This document shows, piece after piece, positions 25,652 to 33,384 of a stretch of 64,000 nt of DNA (the first letter of the stretch is position 1; every line of letters starts with the position of its first letter). Origin of the DNA: Obscuribacter phosphatis_A. Its GTDB lineage: Bacteria; Cyanobacteriota; Vampirovibrionia; Obscuribacterales; Obscuribacteraceae. The DNA is taken from NCBI GenBank assembly GCA_017303615.1, contig JAFLCK010000018.1, positions 1 through 64,000 on the forward strand, in the 5' to 3' direction. The position numbers and the translations under genes are program-made. The notes beneath the pieces are model-generated. The model saw nothing but the letters and a program-made list of their open reading frames with translations. It had not been told where the DNA came from and did not search any database.

Positions 25652-26560
25652 CTAATAAAGATGCGGTCCGGAGGGCAGGTAATTTTCAAGACGCCCAAAG
25701 GGGGCGCTTGTAAGAAAATGAGAGTGGCTGGTGAAGCGAGCACCACGACTTAGTAAAGAGCTTAATGCCGAGGAATTTATGCCCGGAGCCATGACGGTCA
25801 CCGCCCCAGAAGCCTGCGCCGCTTCGCATTTGGCAGATTGGGCAAGAGCCAGGTCGATCATTGCCCCTTCGTCGCCTTTATCTAAATAAGCGAGAGCGCC
25901 CACCTGCCCCTGTCTCTGATAGAAATAGCCCACCGTTTGACCATGGCGGCGTACCAGCCATCCTTGCCGCCCGGGGTCTTTAGACCAATAGATATGGTCT
26001 TCAATGCGGCCGACACCTCTAATATCGCTATCAATTTCAGCGGCAGCCTGAGGTTCCAGCGGCGACAAAAGATACTGCTCAAGCGAGGCGGCTTCTGTGC
26101 GAGGTCGAGCGGCCGAATCGAGCGGCACACGCACAGTAAAAATCTGATAGCCGGGCAGCATCGACAGACGCATATAGTTTGCCACAGCCGGCAAGTCTAT
26201 GCTCGCCCAGACGAAATATCGCTTAGCGCCGCGCTCTGCCGCCTCGGCAAAAGTCTTATCCAAAACTTGCCGCCCCAGACCCTGCCCCTGATAGCCGGGC
26301 AGCATCCAAAAGCCGCTCAAAAACCAAAGGTCGTCGCGCAAGACGCCATTAGCCAGTCCGACCACTTTCCCGTCCAGTTCAATGACGTTAAAAATGCCGG
26401 TGTTCAATACATGAGCATAGCCGCGCAACCAATCATCACGATCCATGGGGGTGATTGGTGCACCGTGGCGCCTTTTCAGGTCTTCGAGGCTGACCAGATA
26501 AACATCTGTCGCCGCCTCTACGTCATTTGCCTGGGCGGCTCGCACCACAGCGTTCGACAT
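25652..26560 (-). CDS. GNAT-family N-acetyltransferase
   Basis: The protein has about 302 residues if it starts at the ATG at 26560; a TTG at 26581 would add seven. The N-terminal domain shows GNAT motif A (GFWMLPGYQGQGLGRQVLDKTF, acetyl-CoA pyrophosphate loop Q-GQGLG), preceded by FNVIELDGKVVGLANG. A second domain (about 170-300) looks like a degenerate GNAT repeat with DHIYWSKDPGRQGWLVRRHG. Such double-GNAT proteins acetylate small molecules or proteins; the substrate is unknown. It stands between the TldD pair and the tandem paralogs. Confidence 0.8.
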   Translation of the reverse strand: MSNAVVRAAQANDVEAATDVYLVSLEDLKRRHGAPITPMDRDDWLRGYAHVLNTGIFNVIELDGKVVGLANGVLRDDLWFLSGFWMLPGYQGQGLGRQVLDKTFAEAAERGAKRYFVWASIDLPAVANYMRLSMLPGYQIFTVRVPLDSAARPRTEAASLEQYLLSPLEPQAAAEIDSDIRGVGRIEDHIYWSKDPGRQGWLVRRHGQTVGYFYQRQGQVGALAYLDKGDEGAMIDLALAQSAKCEAAQASGAVTVMAPGINSSALSSLLSRGARFTSHSHFLTSAPFGRLENYLPSGPHLY

Positions 26561-26682
26561 ATCAATCGTTGTCAATTTCAACCGCCTTTTCTCTAAAATT
26601 TGACTGTCTAGTTCAACCTTATAGTTTGACCTATTCTAGCGGGGTTTGGGGTCAATATATTACGGTCGCAAAAATCAGCACC

Positions 26683-26725
26683 AAAAGAAAATCCAAGTCG
26701 CCGGTTCCGGTGCGACTTGGACTTT
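26683..26725 (-). terminator. Rho-independent terminator of the first tandem paralog
   Basis: Arms around 26691-26701 and 26712-26722 pair (CCAAGTCGC with GCGACTTGG), and a U-rich tail (TTTTCTTTT on the minus strand) follows. It lies 20 bases after the stop codon of the 27125-26745 gene. Near-copies follow both sister genes. Confidence 0.85.
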
Positions 26726-26744
26726 CTTTGCCATGCCCCTATGG

Positions 26745-27125
26745 CTATTCTAAAATCATTCCGGGCAACTTTATAAAGCCCTTACCTGAAGACATAGTAT
26801 TGACCTCGCCTTTCTGCGAATTCAAATAGTCTTTCTTGATCTTCCAGTTGCGCAGAGTCTCGGGGTTAATCTCGGTGCCGCAGGCAATCTCGCCGCCGGC
26901 ACGCTCTACACAAGTGTCTCTCGGTTTTTCAGGGGCCGGTTTGATCGGATAGGGTTTCACGGGTTCGTCATAAAACTGATCTACGCAACCTTTGGCAGTC
27001 AAGCACTTACTTTGCATTGACGACGCGGCATCAGCATAGAGAAGAGCGCTGGGCGAATCGGGCTGACTATTAAGCAGCTCGTTCCTGTCGGTTCTATCAT
27101 TAGTAGCATGATTACTGCGTTCCAT
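26745..27125 (-). CDS. Tandem paralog A: small Cys-pair, Pro/Lys-rich protein
   Basis: The 126-residue protein starts MERSNHATND at the ATG at 27125, with GGAG ten bases upstream. It contains a first Cys pair (CLTAKGC), a Pro/Lys stretch (EPVKPYPIKPAPEKP), then the family core PRDTCVERAGGEIACGTEINPE with a Cx9C pair. It ends GKGFIKLPGMILE. There is no signal peptide. Its promoter has the TGTCA operator and it has its own terminator, so it is one full transcription unit. Two sister units lie upstream in the same orientation. Family and function are unknown; the Cys pairs could bind metal or form disulfides. Confidence 0.75.
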   Translation of the reverse strand: MERSNHATNDRTDRNELLNSQPDSPSALLYADAASSMQSKCLTAKGCVDQFYDEPVKPYPIKPAPEKPRDTCVERAGGEIACGTEINPETLRNWKIKKDYLNSQKGEVNTMSSGKGFIKLPGMILE

Positions 27126-27195
27126 AATATATGTGCTCCAAGAAAAGGGATGAAATTGAGGCGGGCTATAAGCGATTTGACTGCTTTGTATTGAG

Positions 27196-27228
27196 AGAAT
27201 AAATCGCCAAGTTGACATGAGGATGACA
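27196..27228 (-). promoter_or_regulatory. TGTCA direct-repeat operator with -10 (Pho-box-like)
   Basis: On the minus strand, TGTCATCCTCA (27228-27218) and TGTCAACTTGG (27217-27207) repeat at 11 bp. The -10-like TATTCT (27201-27196) starts 27 bp after the first half-site. The arrangement equals a Pho box placed over the -35 region. Confidence 0.75.
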
Positions 27229-27282
27229 CCCAGAAAAGTCGTCTTTTATGAATCAGACATCAGAAAAAGACCACTATAGAAA

Positions 27283-27324
27283 CAGAAAATCCAAGTCGCG
27301 GGTTCCGGTGCGACTTGGATCTTC
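27283..27324 (-). terminator. Rho-independent terminator of the second tandem paralog
   Basis: Arms ATCCAAGTCGC (27289-27299) and GCGACTTGGAT (27310-27320) pair perfectly and are followed on the minus strand by a short TTTTCTG tail. It is nearly identical to the terminators at 26.7 and 27.97 kb. Confidence 0.85.
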
Positions 27325-27343
27325 TGCGCCATACCCCAAATGG

Positions 27344-27775
27344 CTATTCTAGAGTAAGGGAGGGTAGCTTGAACTTATCTTTCCAGGTTGATAGAGCATC
27401 CACTATCTTCTGCTTAAGCAAGCGATCGCGCAGATTCTCAGGAGATAGTTCGGTACCACAGGCGATATCACCATTGGCCCGCTGCACACAAGTATCTCTC
27501 GATTCGGGCTTAGGCTTTTCCGGCATTTTAATCTCTGGAATTTTTATTTCCGGTATTTTGATTTCCGGCGATTTTATTTCTGGCAGCGGTTTATCCGGAT
27601 AGTACGGCTTGTCTTCCGCAAAAAAACCACCGCAATCAAGTTTGCTCAAACATTTCTTGGCTTGCATTGACGACAAGGCATCATCCAAGAGACGAGAACT
27701 AGATGATTCAGATAGGGTATTTTGTTGATTGTTTGCATCGATTTTGTCATTAGTAGCTTGATTACTGCGTTCCAT
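27344..27775 (-). CDS. Tandem paralog B: small Cys-pair, Pro/Glu/Ile-rich repeat protein
   Basis: The 143-residue protein starts MERSNQATND at the ATG at 27775, almost the same leader as paralog A. It has a Cys pair CLSKLDC, a run of four to five near-identical EIKIPEIKIPE units (about residues 66-90), and the core RDTCVQRANGDIACGTELSPE. It ends FKLPSLTLE. The 4-6 residue units are probably expanding by slippage in DNA. It has its own TGTCA promoter and terminator. No signal peptide or membrane span is present. Function unknown. Confidence 0.75.
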   Translation of the reverse strand: MERSNQATNDKIDANNQQNTLSESSSSRLLDDALSSMQAKKCLSKLDCGGFFAEDKPYYPDKPLPEIKSPEIKIPEIKIPEIKMPEKPKPESRDTCVQRANGDIACGTELSPENLRDRLLKQKIVDALSTWKDKFKLPSLTLE

Positions 27776-27849
27776 AATATTTATCTGCTCCAAGAAAAGT
27801 GATGGAATTGAGGCGGGGTGGAAACTGGGGTGAGCTGTTTTGTATCAAT

Positions 27850-27882
27850 AGAATAGAAGGCAAAGTTGACATGAGACTGACA
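27850..27882 (-). promoter_or_regulatory. TGTCA direct-repeat operator with -10 (Pho-box-like)
   Basis: On the minus strand, TGTCAGTCTCA (27882-27872) and TGTCAACTTTG (27871-27861) repeat at 11 bp. The -10-like TATTCT (27855-27850) starts 27 bp after the first half-site. Confidence 0.75.
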
Positions 27883-27954
27883 CTCGGAAAAGAATGATTC
27901 TCAAAAAAATGATTCTCAAAAAAAATGTGAGATCAAAAGATTCTGACTGAAAGC

Positions 27955-27994
27955 GAAAATCCAAGCCGCAGGTCTCGCTGCGACTTGGATTTTC
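27955..27994 (-). terminator. Rho-independent terminator of the third tandem paralog
   Basis: Arms at 27959-27970 and 27979-27990 pair with one G-U, and a U-rich tail (TTTTCGC) follows on the minus strand. It is a near-copy of the terminators behind the two sister genes. Confidence 0.8.
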
Positions 27995-28012
27995 TTTGCC
28001 ATGCCCCCACGG

Positions 28013-28678
28013 CTACTCTAAAACTAGACCAGGCAACTTGATGAAGCCCTTACCTGAAGGCAAAGTCTTGATCCTATCCTTCTGCGATCCGCTTTGCTCT
28101 TTCTCATTTCCGCCCCAGCGTTCTGAACCAATTCGAGAAGGTGTTTTTTTGCCGTCTCCACTATTCATATCATCCAAACAAACTGCAATAGGAGGATTCG
28201 ACAATAGATATCCAACATCACGACATTCTTCGGGATTCTTAGGTTTCCCTTTGCCTCCACCCTCACCTTGATCATCTCCGCTTCCCGGTTTCTCCGGCAC
28301 TGGTTTGACAAAATCAGGCTTTACAGATTCAGGCTTTATAAACTCGGGCTTGACCTGCTCTGGTTTTGTAACATCAGGCTTTATAAAATCAGGATTCGGA
28401 AAGTCAATTTTGCCTTTGCCGCCACGAATACTTTCAGGTGATATTTCTGTGCCGCAAGCTATCTCACCATTGGCGCGCTCCACGCAAGTATCTCTGGGCT
28501 TTGGCTCAATTACTATAGATGGAAGACCTGGTAAGCAGTCGCCCCTGTCACAAATCATTTTCTTATCCTGCATTCCCTTCATGACGTCGGCATATAGCTG
28601 AATATCAATCTTCTGCCTAGAATCAGCTACTTCGCCAACTACTTTGTCTTTTGTCAATTGATAGCTATTGAGTTCCAT
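28013..28678 (-). CDS. Tandem paralog C: Cys-pair protein with Pro/Lys repeat insert
   Basis: The 221-residue protein is the longest of the three. It has a Cys pair CDRGDC, the core PRDTCVERANGEIACGTEISPE, then a repeat insert (units such as VKPEFIKPESVKPDF, about residues 95-130) and a Gly-rich stretch. A further segment precedes the common end GKGFIKLPGLVLE. The start is ATG 28678 with GGAG upstream. The promoter carries the TGTCA operator and the leader contains a 12-bp tandem repeat. The shared leader, core, C-terminus and terminator show duplication of a whole unit followed by divergence of the repeat insert. Function unknown. Confidence 0.75.
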   Translation of the reverse strand: MELNSYQLTKDKVVGEVADSRQKIDIQLYADVMKGMQDKKMICDRGDCLPGLPSIVIEPKPRDTCVERANGEIACGTEISPESIRGGKGKIDFPNPDFIKPDVTKPEQVKPEFIKPESVKPDFVKPVPEKPGSGDDQGEGGGKGKPKNPEECRDVGYLLSNPPIAVCLDDMNSGDGKKTPSRIGSERWGGNEKEQSGSQKDRIKTLPSGKGFIKLPGLVLE

Positions 28679-28727
28679 AATTTATTCTGCTCCAAAGAAA
28701 AGGGATGAAATTGCGTTGGGGTGCAAG

Positions 28728-28763
28728 CTGGGGTTTAGACTGGGGTTTAGACTGGTGTTTAGA
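28728..28763. repeat. 12-bp tandem repeat, three units
   Basis: Three consecutive CTGGGGTTTAGA units, the last with one change, lie in the untranslated leader of paralog C, between its promoter and its start codon. Confidence 0.85.
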
Positions 28764-28810
28764 CTGAAGTGTTATCTAAAGTGTTAACTGGGGGAGTGCT
28801 TTATGGTGTA

Positions 28811-28843
28811 AGACTAATGCGCCAAATTGACATGGAGCTGACA
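28811..28843 (-). promoter_or_regulatory. TGTCA direct-repeat operator with -10 (Pho-box-like)
   Basis: On the minus strand, TGTCAGCTCCA (28843-28833) and TGTCAATTTGG (28832-28822) repeat at 11 bp. The -10-like TAGTCT (28816-28811) starts 27 bp after the first half-site. Confidence 0.7.
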
Positions 28844-28906
28844 CGCAAGACCCTGAAATTTTCCTTTGCAGATGGTAAATTAACGAGGCTGTTCTCTACT
28901 CCATAA

Positions 28907-29275
28907 ATGGCCATGGAAAAATTCAATCTAAAAGAAAAATTCGAACTCTTCAGCGATCACTGGAAACCCAAAGTGGTTGCCGCCCTCAATCAACAAGAGG
29001 TAAAACTGGTCAAGTTGCAAGGCGAATTTCCCTGGCATTATCATGAACGAGAAGACGAAATGTTCTTGGTCTGGCAAGGACATATGCGCATCGAATTTCG
29101 AGACCATATTGTGCACCTCGGTCCGGGTGATGCGTTGGTGGTGCCGCAAGGCATCGAGCATCGCAGCGCTGCCGACGAAGAATGCCAGGTCTTGGTCTTC
29201 GAACCAGCCGGCACAAGAAATACCGGCAATATAGAAGACGAGCAGTTTACAGCTTTGCAAACACCCCGCATCTGA
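28907..29275 (+). CDS. Small cupin-domain protein
   Basis: The 122-residue protein is a single cupin barrel. Motif 1 is seen as FPWHYHEREDEMFLVWQGHMRIEF (HxHxxxxE and G), and motif 2 as GPGDALVVPQGIEHRSAADEE (P-G---H). The His, His, Glu and His ligands for a metal are all present. Such stand-alone cupins include isomerases and unknown enzymes, so the substrate cannot be named. A second small gene follows on the same strand after 46 bases and may be co-transcribed. Confidence 0.85.
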   Translation: MAMEKFNLKEKFELFSDHWKPKVVAALNQQEVKLVKLQGEFPWHYHEREDEMFLVWQGHMRIEFRDHIVHLGPGDALVVPQGIEHRSAADEECQVLVFEPAGTRNTGNIEDEQFTALQTPRI

Positions 29276-29321
29276 GTACAAACAACTGATTAGTCGCGAT
29301 TCTGAACTTTACCTCAAAGGA

Positions 29322-29606
29322 ATGAAGCTCAAAGCCGAGGAAGTGGAGGCTCTGGAAGAGCTGCTGGCAGAAAACAGCAGCAACATAAAAGTGCGTGTTC
29401 AGCTAATAGCTTACTACTTTCATTCCTGCGCCCACTTTAGTGAAGAAATCGACCTGGAAGAGACAAGCAGGCGAGCTCAGACATCCCTGCAAGAGCTGAT
29501 AACGAAACACTCTATACATCTAGACTGGCTTAAGACAAACAACCCAGAGCACAGCGTGCTCACCAAGCAATGGGGACAGCCCATCTCGAACCAGCCAAGC
29601 GACTAA
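29322..29606 (+). CDS. Small helical protein, hypothetical
   Basis: The 94-residue protein is acidic at the N-terminus (EEVEALEELLAENSSN), with TPR-like helical content and no membrane segment. AAAGGA directly precedes the ATG. It follows the cupin gene. The first helix pair resembles the opening of TPR proteins in this genome (LEELLAENSSNIKVRVQLIAYY), so it may be a short relative. No function can be given. Confidence 0.55.
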   Translation: MKLKAEEVEALEELLAENSSNIKVRVQLIAYYFHSCAHFSEEIDLEETSRRAQTSLQELITKHSIHLDWLKTNNPEHSVLTKQWGQPISNQPSD

Positions 29607-29653
29607 GAAAGCAAGAGAGCCTTGGCCGCTGCTTCTGCTCCAATCCAATAGAC

Positions 29654-30076
29654 TTAGCGCTCTGATGGACTATGAGAAAAGTGTTTTTGCACTATAGCAA
29701 AGCGATTCTCCAGCGCACCACAGACAGTATCACACAAAGTATAGATACTTTGATCGGCAATGGAATAGAAAACAAACAAGCCTTGCTTGCGCCTCGCGAG
29801 AATGCCCTGGTCGGCTAGCAAAGAGAGATGCTTACTAATATTGGCCTGGCTTGAGCCTGTCAACTGGCAAAGCTCTTGCACCGATTTCTCGCCCTGCATC
29901 AAGTGCTGCAGCAGTTCTAAGCGCGAAGCCTCACCCAGTGCTCTAAACCTTGCCGCCACAAGCTCTAACGCCTCTTTAGAGAGCGGTTCTTTTTTTAGTT
30001 CTGGACGTTCTCTATCTTTGCTATCGACACGCCTGTTATCGAGCTTGTTTTCGTTCTTGCCTTTCTTTTCAGCCAT
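29654..30076 (-). CDS. ArsR-family transcriptional repressor
   Basis: The 140-residue protein starts at ATG 30076 (AAGGTG upstream). A charged tail (about 1-35) precedes an ArsR winged helix: RFRALGEASRLELLQHLMQGEKSVQELCQLTGSSQANISKHLSLLADQGIL. The wing follows and the protein ends CDTVC-ALENRF. Cys residues in the second helix region (ELCQ) and in the last helix (LCDTVC) lie where the sulfide sensors BigR/SqrR/YgaV have theirs. It is divergent from a rhodanese gene 145 bases away, the arrangement of YgaV and YgaP, so a sulfur-responsive switch is likely. Confidence 0.85.
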   Translation of the reverse strand: MAEKKGKNENKLDNRRVDSKDRERPELKKEPLSKEALELVAARFRALGEASRLELLQHLMQGEKSVQELCQLTGSSQANISKHLSLLADQGILARRKQGLFVFYSIADQSIYTLCDTVCGALENRFAIVQKHFSHSPSER

Positions 30077-30221
30077 TCTTTCACCTTGAGCGTTAAGCAT
30101 TAATAGGACCATAGCAATACATAACTAAACCGTCAACAAACCACTTGCCTATTTAACCAAACATCGATATACTAATCATTAACGGCGCAAAATGCCGTCA
30201 GATCTAAAGAGGAATGCAAAG

Positions 30222-30746
30222 ATGAGTACCGCAAAGCTGGAAAAACTGCCCTGTACAGCAGTCTGTGAGGCGCTCAAAGCCCCTGAAAATATTCAAATCA
30301 TAGATGTACGCACGCCGCTCGAATTCGACGGCGTCAAACTGGCTGGAGCGATCAACATTCCTCTTGATGAAATTCAAAACCGTGCCGGAGAGATAAAGAA
30401 AGACAAGAAGCTGATTTTGATCTGCAAATCGGGCATGCGCGCCGGCAGAGCAGCCGAAACATTAGGCAAGTACGGCTATGAAGCTTGCGTAATGGAAGGA
30501 GGCATGACCGCCTGGCAGAAAGCCGGTCTGCCTGTCTGTGCGGGCAAGGAAAGGCTGTCGCTGGAAAGACAGGTGCAACTAACCATTGGGCTCATGGTAC
30601 TAAGCGGAGTTATCCTGGGCTTCACGGTTAACAAGCTTTTCTTTTTGATACCGGGCTTTATTGGCTGCGGACTTACCTTTGCCGGTCTAACCGGCACCTG
30701 CGCCCTTGCCCTTTTGATAGCTAAAGCCCCCTGGAATAAACTATAA
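30222..30746 (+). CDS. Rhodanese domain protein with membrane tail (YgaP-like)
   Basis: The 174-residue protein starts at ATG 30222, with AGAGGA eight bases upstream. Residues 15-100 form a rhodanese domain with IDVRTPLEFD and the active-site Cys in CKSGMRA. Residues 115-165 hold two membrane spans of the DUF2892 type (LTIGLMVLSGVILGF and GFIGCGLTFAGLTGTCALALLI). YgaP has the same architecture; it transfers sulfane sulfur near the membrane. It is divergent from the ArsR gene, its probable repressor. Confidence 0.9.
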   Translation: MSTAKLEKLPCTAVCEALKAPENIQIIDVRTPLEFDGVKLAGAINIPLDEIQNRAGEIKKDKKLILICKSGMRAGRAAETLGKYGYEACVMEGGMTAWQKAGLPVCAGKERLSLERQVQLTIGLMVLSGVILGFTVNKLFFLIPGFIGCGLTFAGLTGTCALALLIAKAPWNKL

Positions 30747-30819
30747 AGAAGACTAGACTTTAGAGAAAACCAAACTCTAGCCAATTTAGATAGACCAAAA
30801 TAAATCTAGAAGCCCAAAT

Positions 30820-31668
30820 CTAGTGAGCTAGCGCATCAACCAAGTCGGCGAAGTCCTTCTTCTGCTGATTAGAAATGAGCACTTCTTTCAATGACTTGGT
30901 TTGCTTCATGCCGGTAGGGTACTGAAATTCTGACTCTTTGAAGGGCACCTGACTGCATTTTGTCAGGTCTAGACCATATTTGCCGGCCAATTGATTACAA
31001 GGTCTTTCAAAGCTCATCCAGGGCATTTCTTTCTCAAACTTGGCTTTTGTTACTGCTCTCTGGCTAGTATTATCGAGAGCTCTGGCTTTCAAAAATCGCA
31101 CCGGCACCACGTCGGTAAGCGGCATATTGAAATAGCGACAGACCAAATGCCCAACCTGCGGCGCTGTTTTAAAATCTTCAGGCAGCCAGGTGTGATTGCC
31201 TTCGGCACTGACATAAACTTTGCAGGTCAGCCCCCGCACTCTTTCTCGCCCGCTCTCTTTGTCAGCCGACTTGTTAAAAGGCATTTTCGAAATATTGGAA
31301 AGAGAAGCCGGCGAGAAGTAATCTAAAGATCCCCGCCATTCCAGCTTATCGATAGGATTGGCACAGCTAATCGCCCACTGCGGCGCTTTCGAGACAGTGA
31401 CTGTGCCTGAGGTGAGATTGACCAGCTTTACGGCATTCTTGGCCAGAAAGACTCGGTAATTGCCGGTGCCAAAATGGTTGTAGTCTAAAACCCACATGGT
31501 CTCGCCCGTTGCCCCAGCCAAGGCTGACAGGCAGGCAAAGTGACCCCAGAAGAAACCAGTCAAAAGCAAGCAACAAGCCAAGAACGAGACTGCCGCCAGC
31601 TTTAATTTAAGGGAAGAGGACTCAGCCCTCACCAAGCGCCGAACTAAGTTTATTTCGCCAAACTGCAT
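30820..31668 (-). CDS. Membrane-anchored hypothetical protein
   Basis: The 282-residue protein starts at ATG 31668 or at an upstream TTG. It has one hydrophobic segment (about residues 24-44, LAAVSFLACCLLLTGFFWGHFACL), probably a signal anchor, then a soluble region of about 230 residues facing outside. The outer part contains even Cys spacing (CANP, LTCKVY, VCRYF, RPCNQ, TKCSQ), consistent with disulfides. I recognise no family. It lies downstream of the antiporter gene on the same strand, 87 bases apart. Confidence 0.65.
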   Translation of the reverse strand: MQFGEINLVRRLVRAESSSLKLKLAAVSFLACCLLLTGFFWGHFACLSALAGATGETMWVLDYNHFGTGNYRVFLAKNAVKLVNLTSGTVTVSKAPQWAISCANPIDKLEWRGSLDYFSPASLSNISKMPFNKSADKESGRERVRGLTCKVYVSAEGNHTWLPEDFKTAPQVGHLVCRYFNMPLTDVVPVRFLKARALDNTSQRAVTKAKFEKEMPWMSFERPCNQLAGKYGLDLTKCSQVPFKESEFQYPTGMKQTKSLKEVLISNQQKKDFADLVDALAH

Positions 31669-31755
31669 TTGTTTCGCCAAAGACTATCTGTTTATTCAAG
31701 AATAGCAAACAAACAGAACTGAGAGTTAGGGCAACCCCGAATCAAGTCTTTAGAT

Positions 31756-33384
31756 TCAAGCTTTTCCCGATTCAAACTCGCCAGACGACGGCTTGGGCGA
31801 CTCCGCCGCGGTCACGGCATCGCCATTTTCTGCTTCAGCAATGACTTCGTCGTCGTTGCCGGTCCAAAGTGCGTCAATTTCGGTCTGCAACTTATGCAGG
31901 CTGCCTTCGCTGATAAGCCCCTCTTTCACTAGACCCCGCAAGCAATCTTTCTCCAATTCCTGCAGCCGTCTTGTTGTTTCAGACTCTTCCAAGAGCTTAA
32001 TTGAGGCATCTTCTAAATGCAGATCTTCAATTTTGCGCTTAATATCGTCTCTGGCACTTTCTATCTGACCATGCAGTTTCTCAAAAAGCACGGCTGAAAT
32101 GGCGCCGGTACGCGACTGCCCATCAAGATAAGCCAGGGCTCTCTTCTTAGCAATAAGCTGCGCTTTCAGCTCCTTGTATTGCACTTGCTTGGGGTCAGAA
32201 ACAGCCATCTTCATAAGCTTTACTAGGGGCTCAATGGTGAGTCCGGGCAAAAGCAAAGTAAAGAGCACGACACCAAATGTGGTGATAGTGATCATCTCTT
32301 TGTAGGCATAACCATCGGGAATACTGAGAGCCAGCGCCATACAAAGCGAGCCCCGCAACGCTCCCCAGAAAAGCAGATGCCGCCAGCGCCAGGGTATCTT
32401 ATGCCTGGGCGTAGAAAGAAATGGACAGAGACCATAGACCACAACGGCTCTAGCGACAAGGATAGCCGCTATACCCACACCAATTTGCAAGCCATATTTT
32501 TGCAGCAGGTCGAACTTCACTTGCAAGCCAATCAAGAGAAAGATAAGTGAGTTGACCAGAAAGGCCGTGTACTCCCAAAAAGAGTTGACCGCCATACGGG
32601 TCAAGGGCGACATACCGGTGCGGCTGCCGAAATTACCCATGACGATGCCGGCTGAAACCACACTCAAAACGGCTGAAACATGCATTTGCTCAGCCAAAAG
32701 ATAAGAGCTGTAGGCAAGAATTGTGGTCAGGGTAATTTCAAGTAAGTGGTCGTCAAAAATCTTGGTTATGCGAGACGCGGCATAACCAAGCGCCGCACCT
32801 ATACCGGCGCCCCCCAAGACCACCAAGAAGAACTCGCCCACAGTCTGCACCGGGGCAAAAGCACTGCCACTGAGCACTATGGCCAATACCAACTTGAAGG
32901 CGACCACCGCTGTGCCGTCATTGAACAAGCTCTCGCCCTCTAAGAGCATAGTCAAATGGCGGTTCATGCCAAGCTTGCGGAAGAGCGCCAAAACCGAAAT
33001 AGGGTCGGTGGCTGCCACCATAGCCCCAAATAGATAGGCTGCACCCACCGGCACACCGGCGAATGTGTACATAAACCAAGCCACCAAAAGCATGTTGATT
33101 ACTACCCCGAGGGTAGCAAGCACTGTCACAGGCTTCCAAGCCTCTTTCAATTCGCGCAGGTCAATATTCCAAGAAGCCTCAAAGAGCACCGCCGGCAGAA
33201 ATATCAAGAGAATCAGTTCGGGGGTCATCTCTACTGTCGGTAAAAGATGAAAGACACCAATTATCAAGCCGACAATGACAAGAGCGATGGAATATGGCAG
33301 CCTCACCCATTTGACGGTCATTGCCACACTGGCAGTGACCATCAATAAAACAATAAATATGTCTAGGTGAAAAGACTCGTGCAA
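31756..33384 (-). CDS. CPA1-family Na+(K+)/H+ antiporter
   Basis: The 542-residue protein has about twelve membrane spans in residues 5-400. It contains the CPA1 hallmarks ATDPISV (Asp127) in one half and ESLFNDGTAVV (Asp156) in the other, and FLPAVLFEAS in an early span. A cytosolic tail of about 140 residues is helical and acidic, with a predicted regulatory role. NhaP-type antiporters exchange Na+ or K+ for protons and set cytosolic pH. Translation seems to start at TTG 33384, with AGGTG upstream, because no ATG precedes the first span. An unusually long gene-free region lies upstream. Confidence 0.88.
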   Translation of the reverse strand: MHESFHLDIFIVLLMVTASVAMTVKWVRLPYSIALVIVGLIIGVFHLLPTVEMTPELILLIFLPAVLFEASWNIDLRELKEAWKPVTVLATLGVVINMLLVAWFMYTFAGVPVGAAYLFGAMVAATDPISVLALFRKLGMNRHLTMLLEGESLFNDGTAVVAFKLVLAIVLSGSAFAPVQTVGEFFLVVLGGAGIGAALGYAASRITKIFDDHLLEITLTTILAYSSYLLAEQMHVSAVLSVVSAGIVMGNFGSRTGMSPLTRMAVNSFWEYTAFLVNSLIFLLIGLQVKFDLLQKYGLQIGVGIAAILVARAVVVYGLCPFLSTPRHKIPWRWRHLLFWGALRGSLCMALALSIPDGYAYKEMITITTFGVVLFTLLLPGLTIEPLVKLMKMAVSDPKQVQYKELKAQLIAKKRALAYLDGQSRTGAISAVLFEKLHGQIESARDDIKRKIEDLHLEDASIKLLEESETTRRLQELEKDCLRGLVKEGLISEGSLHKLQTEIDALWTGNDDEVIAEAENGDAVTAAESPKPSSGEFESGKA

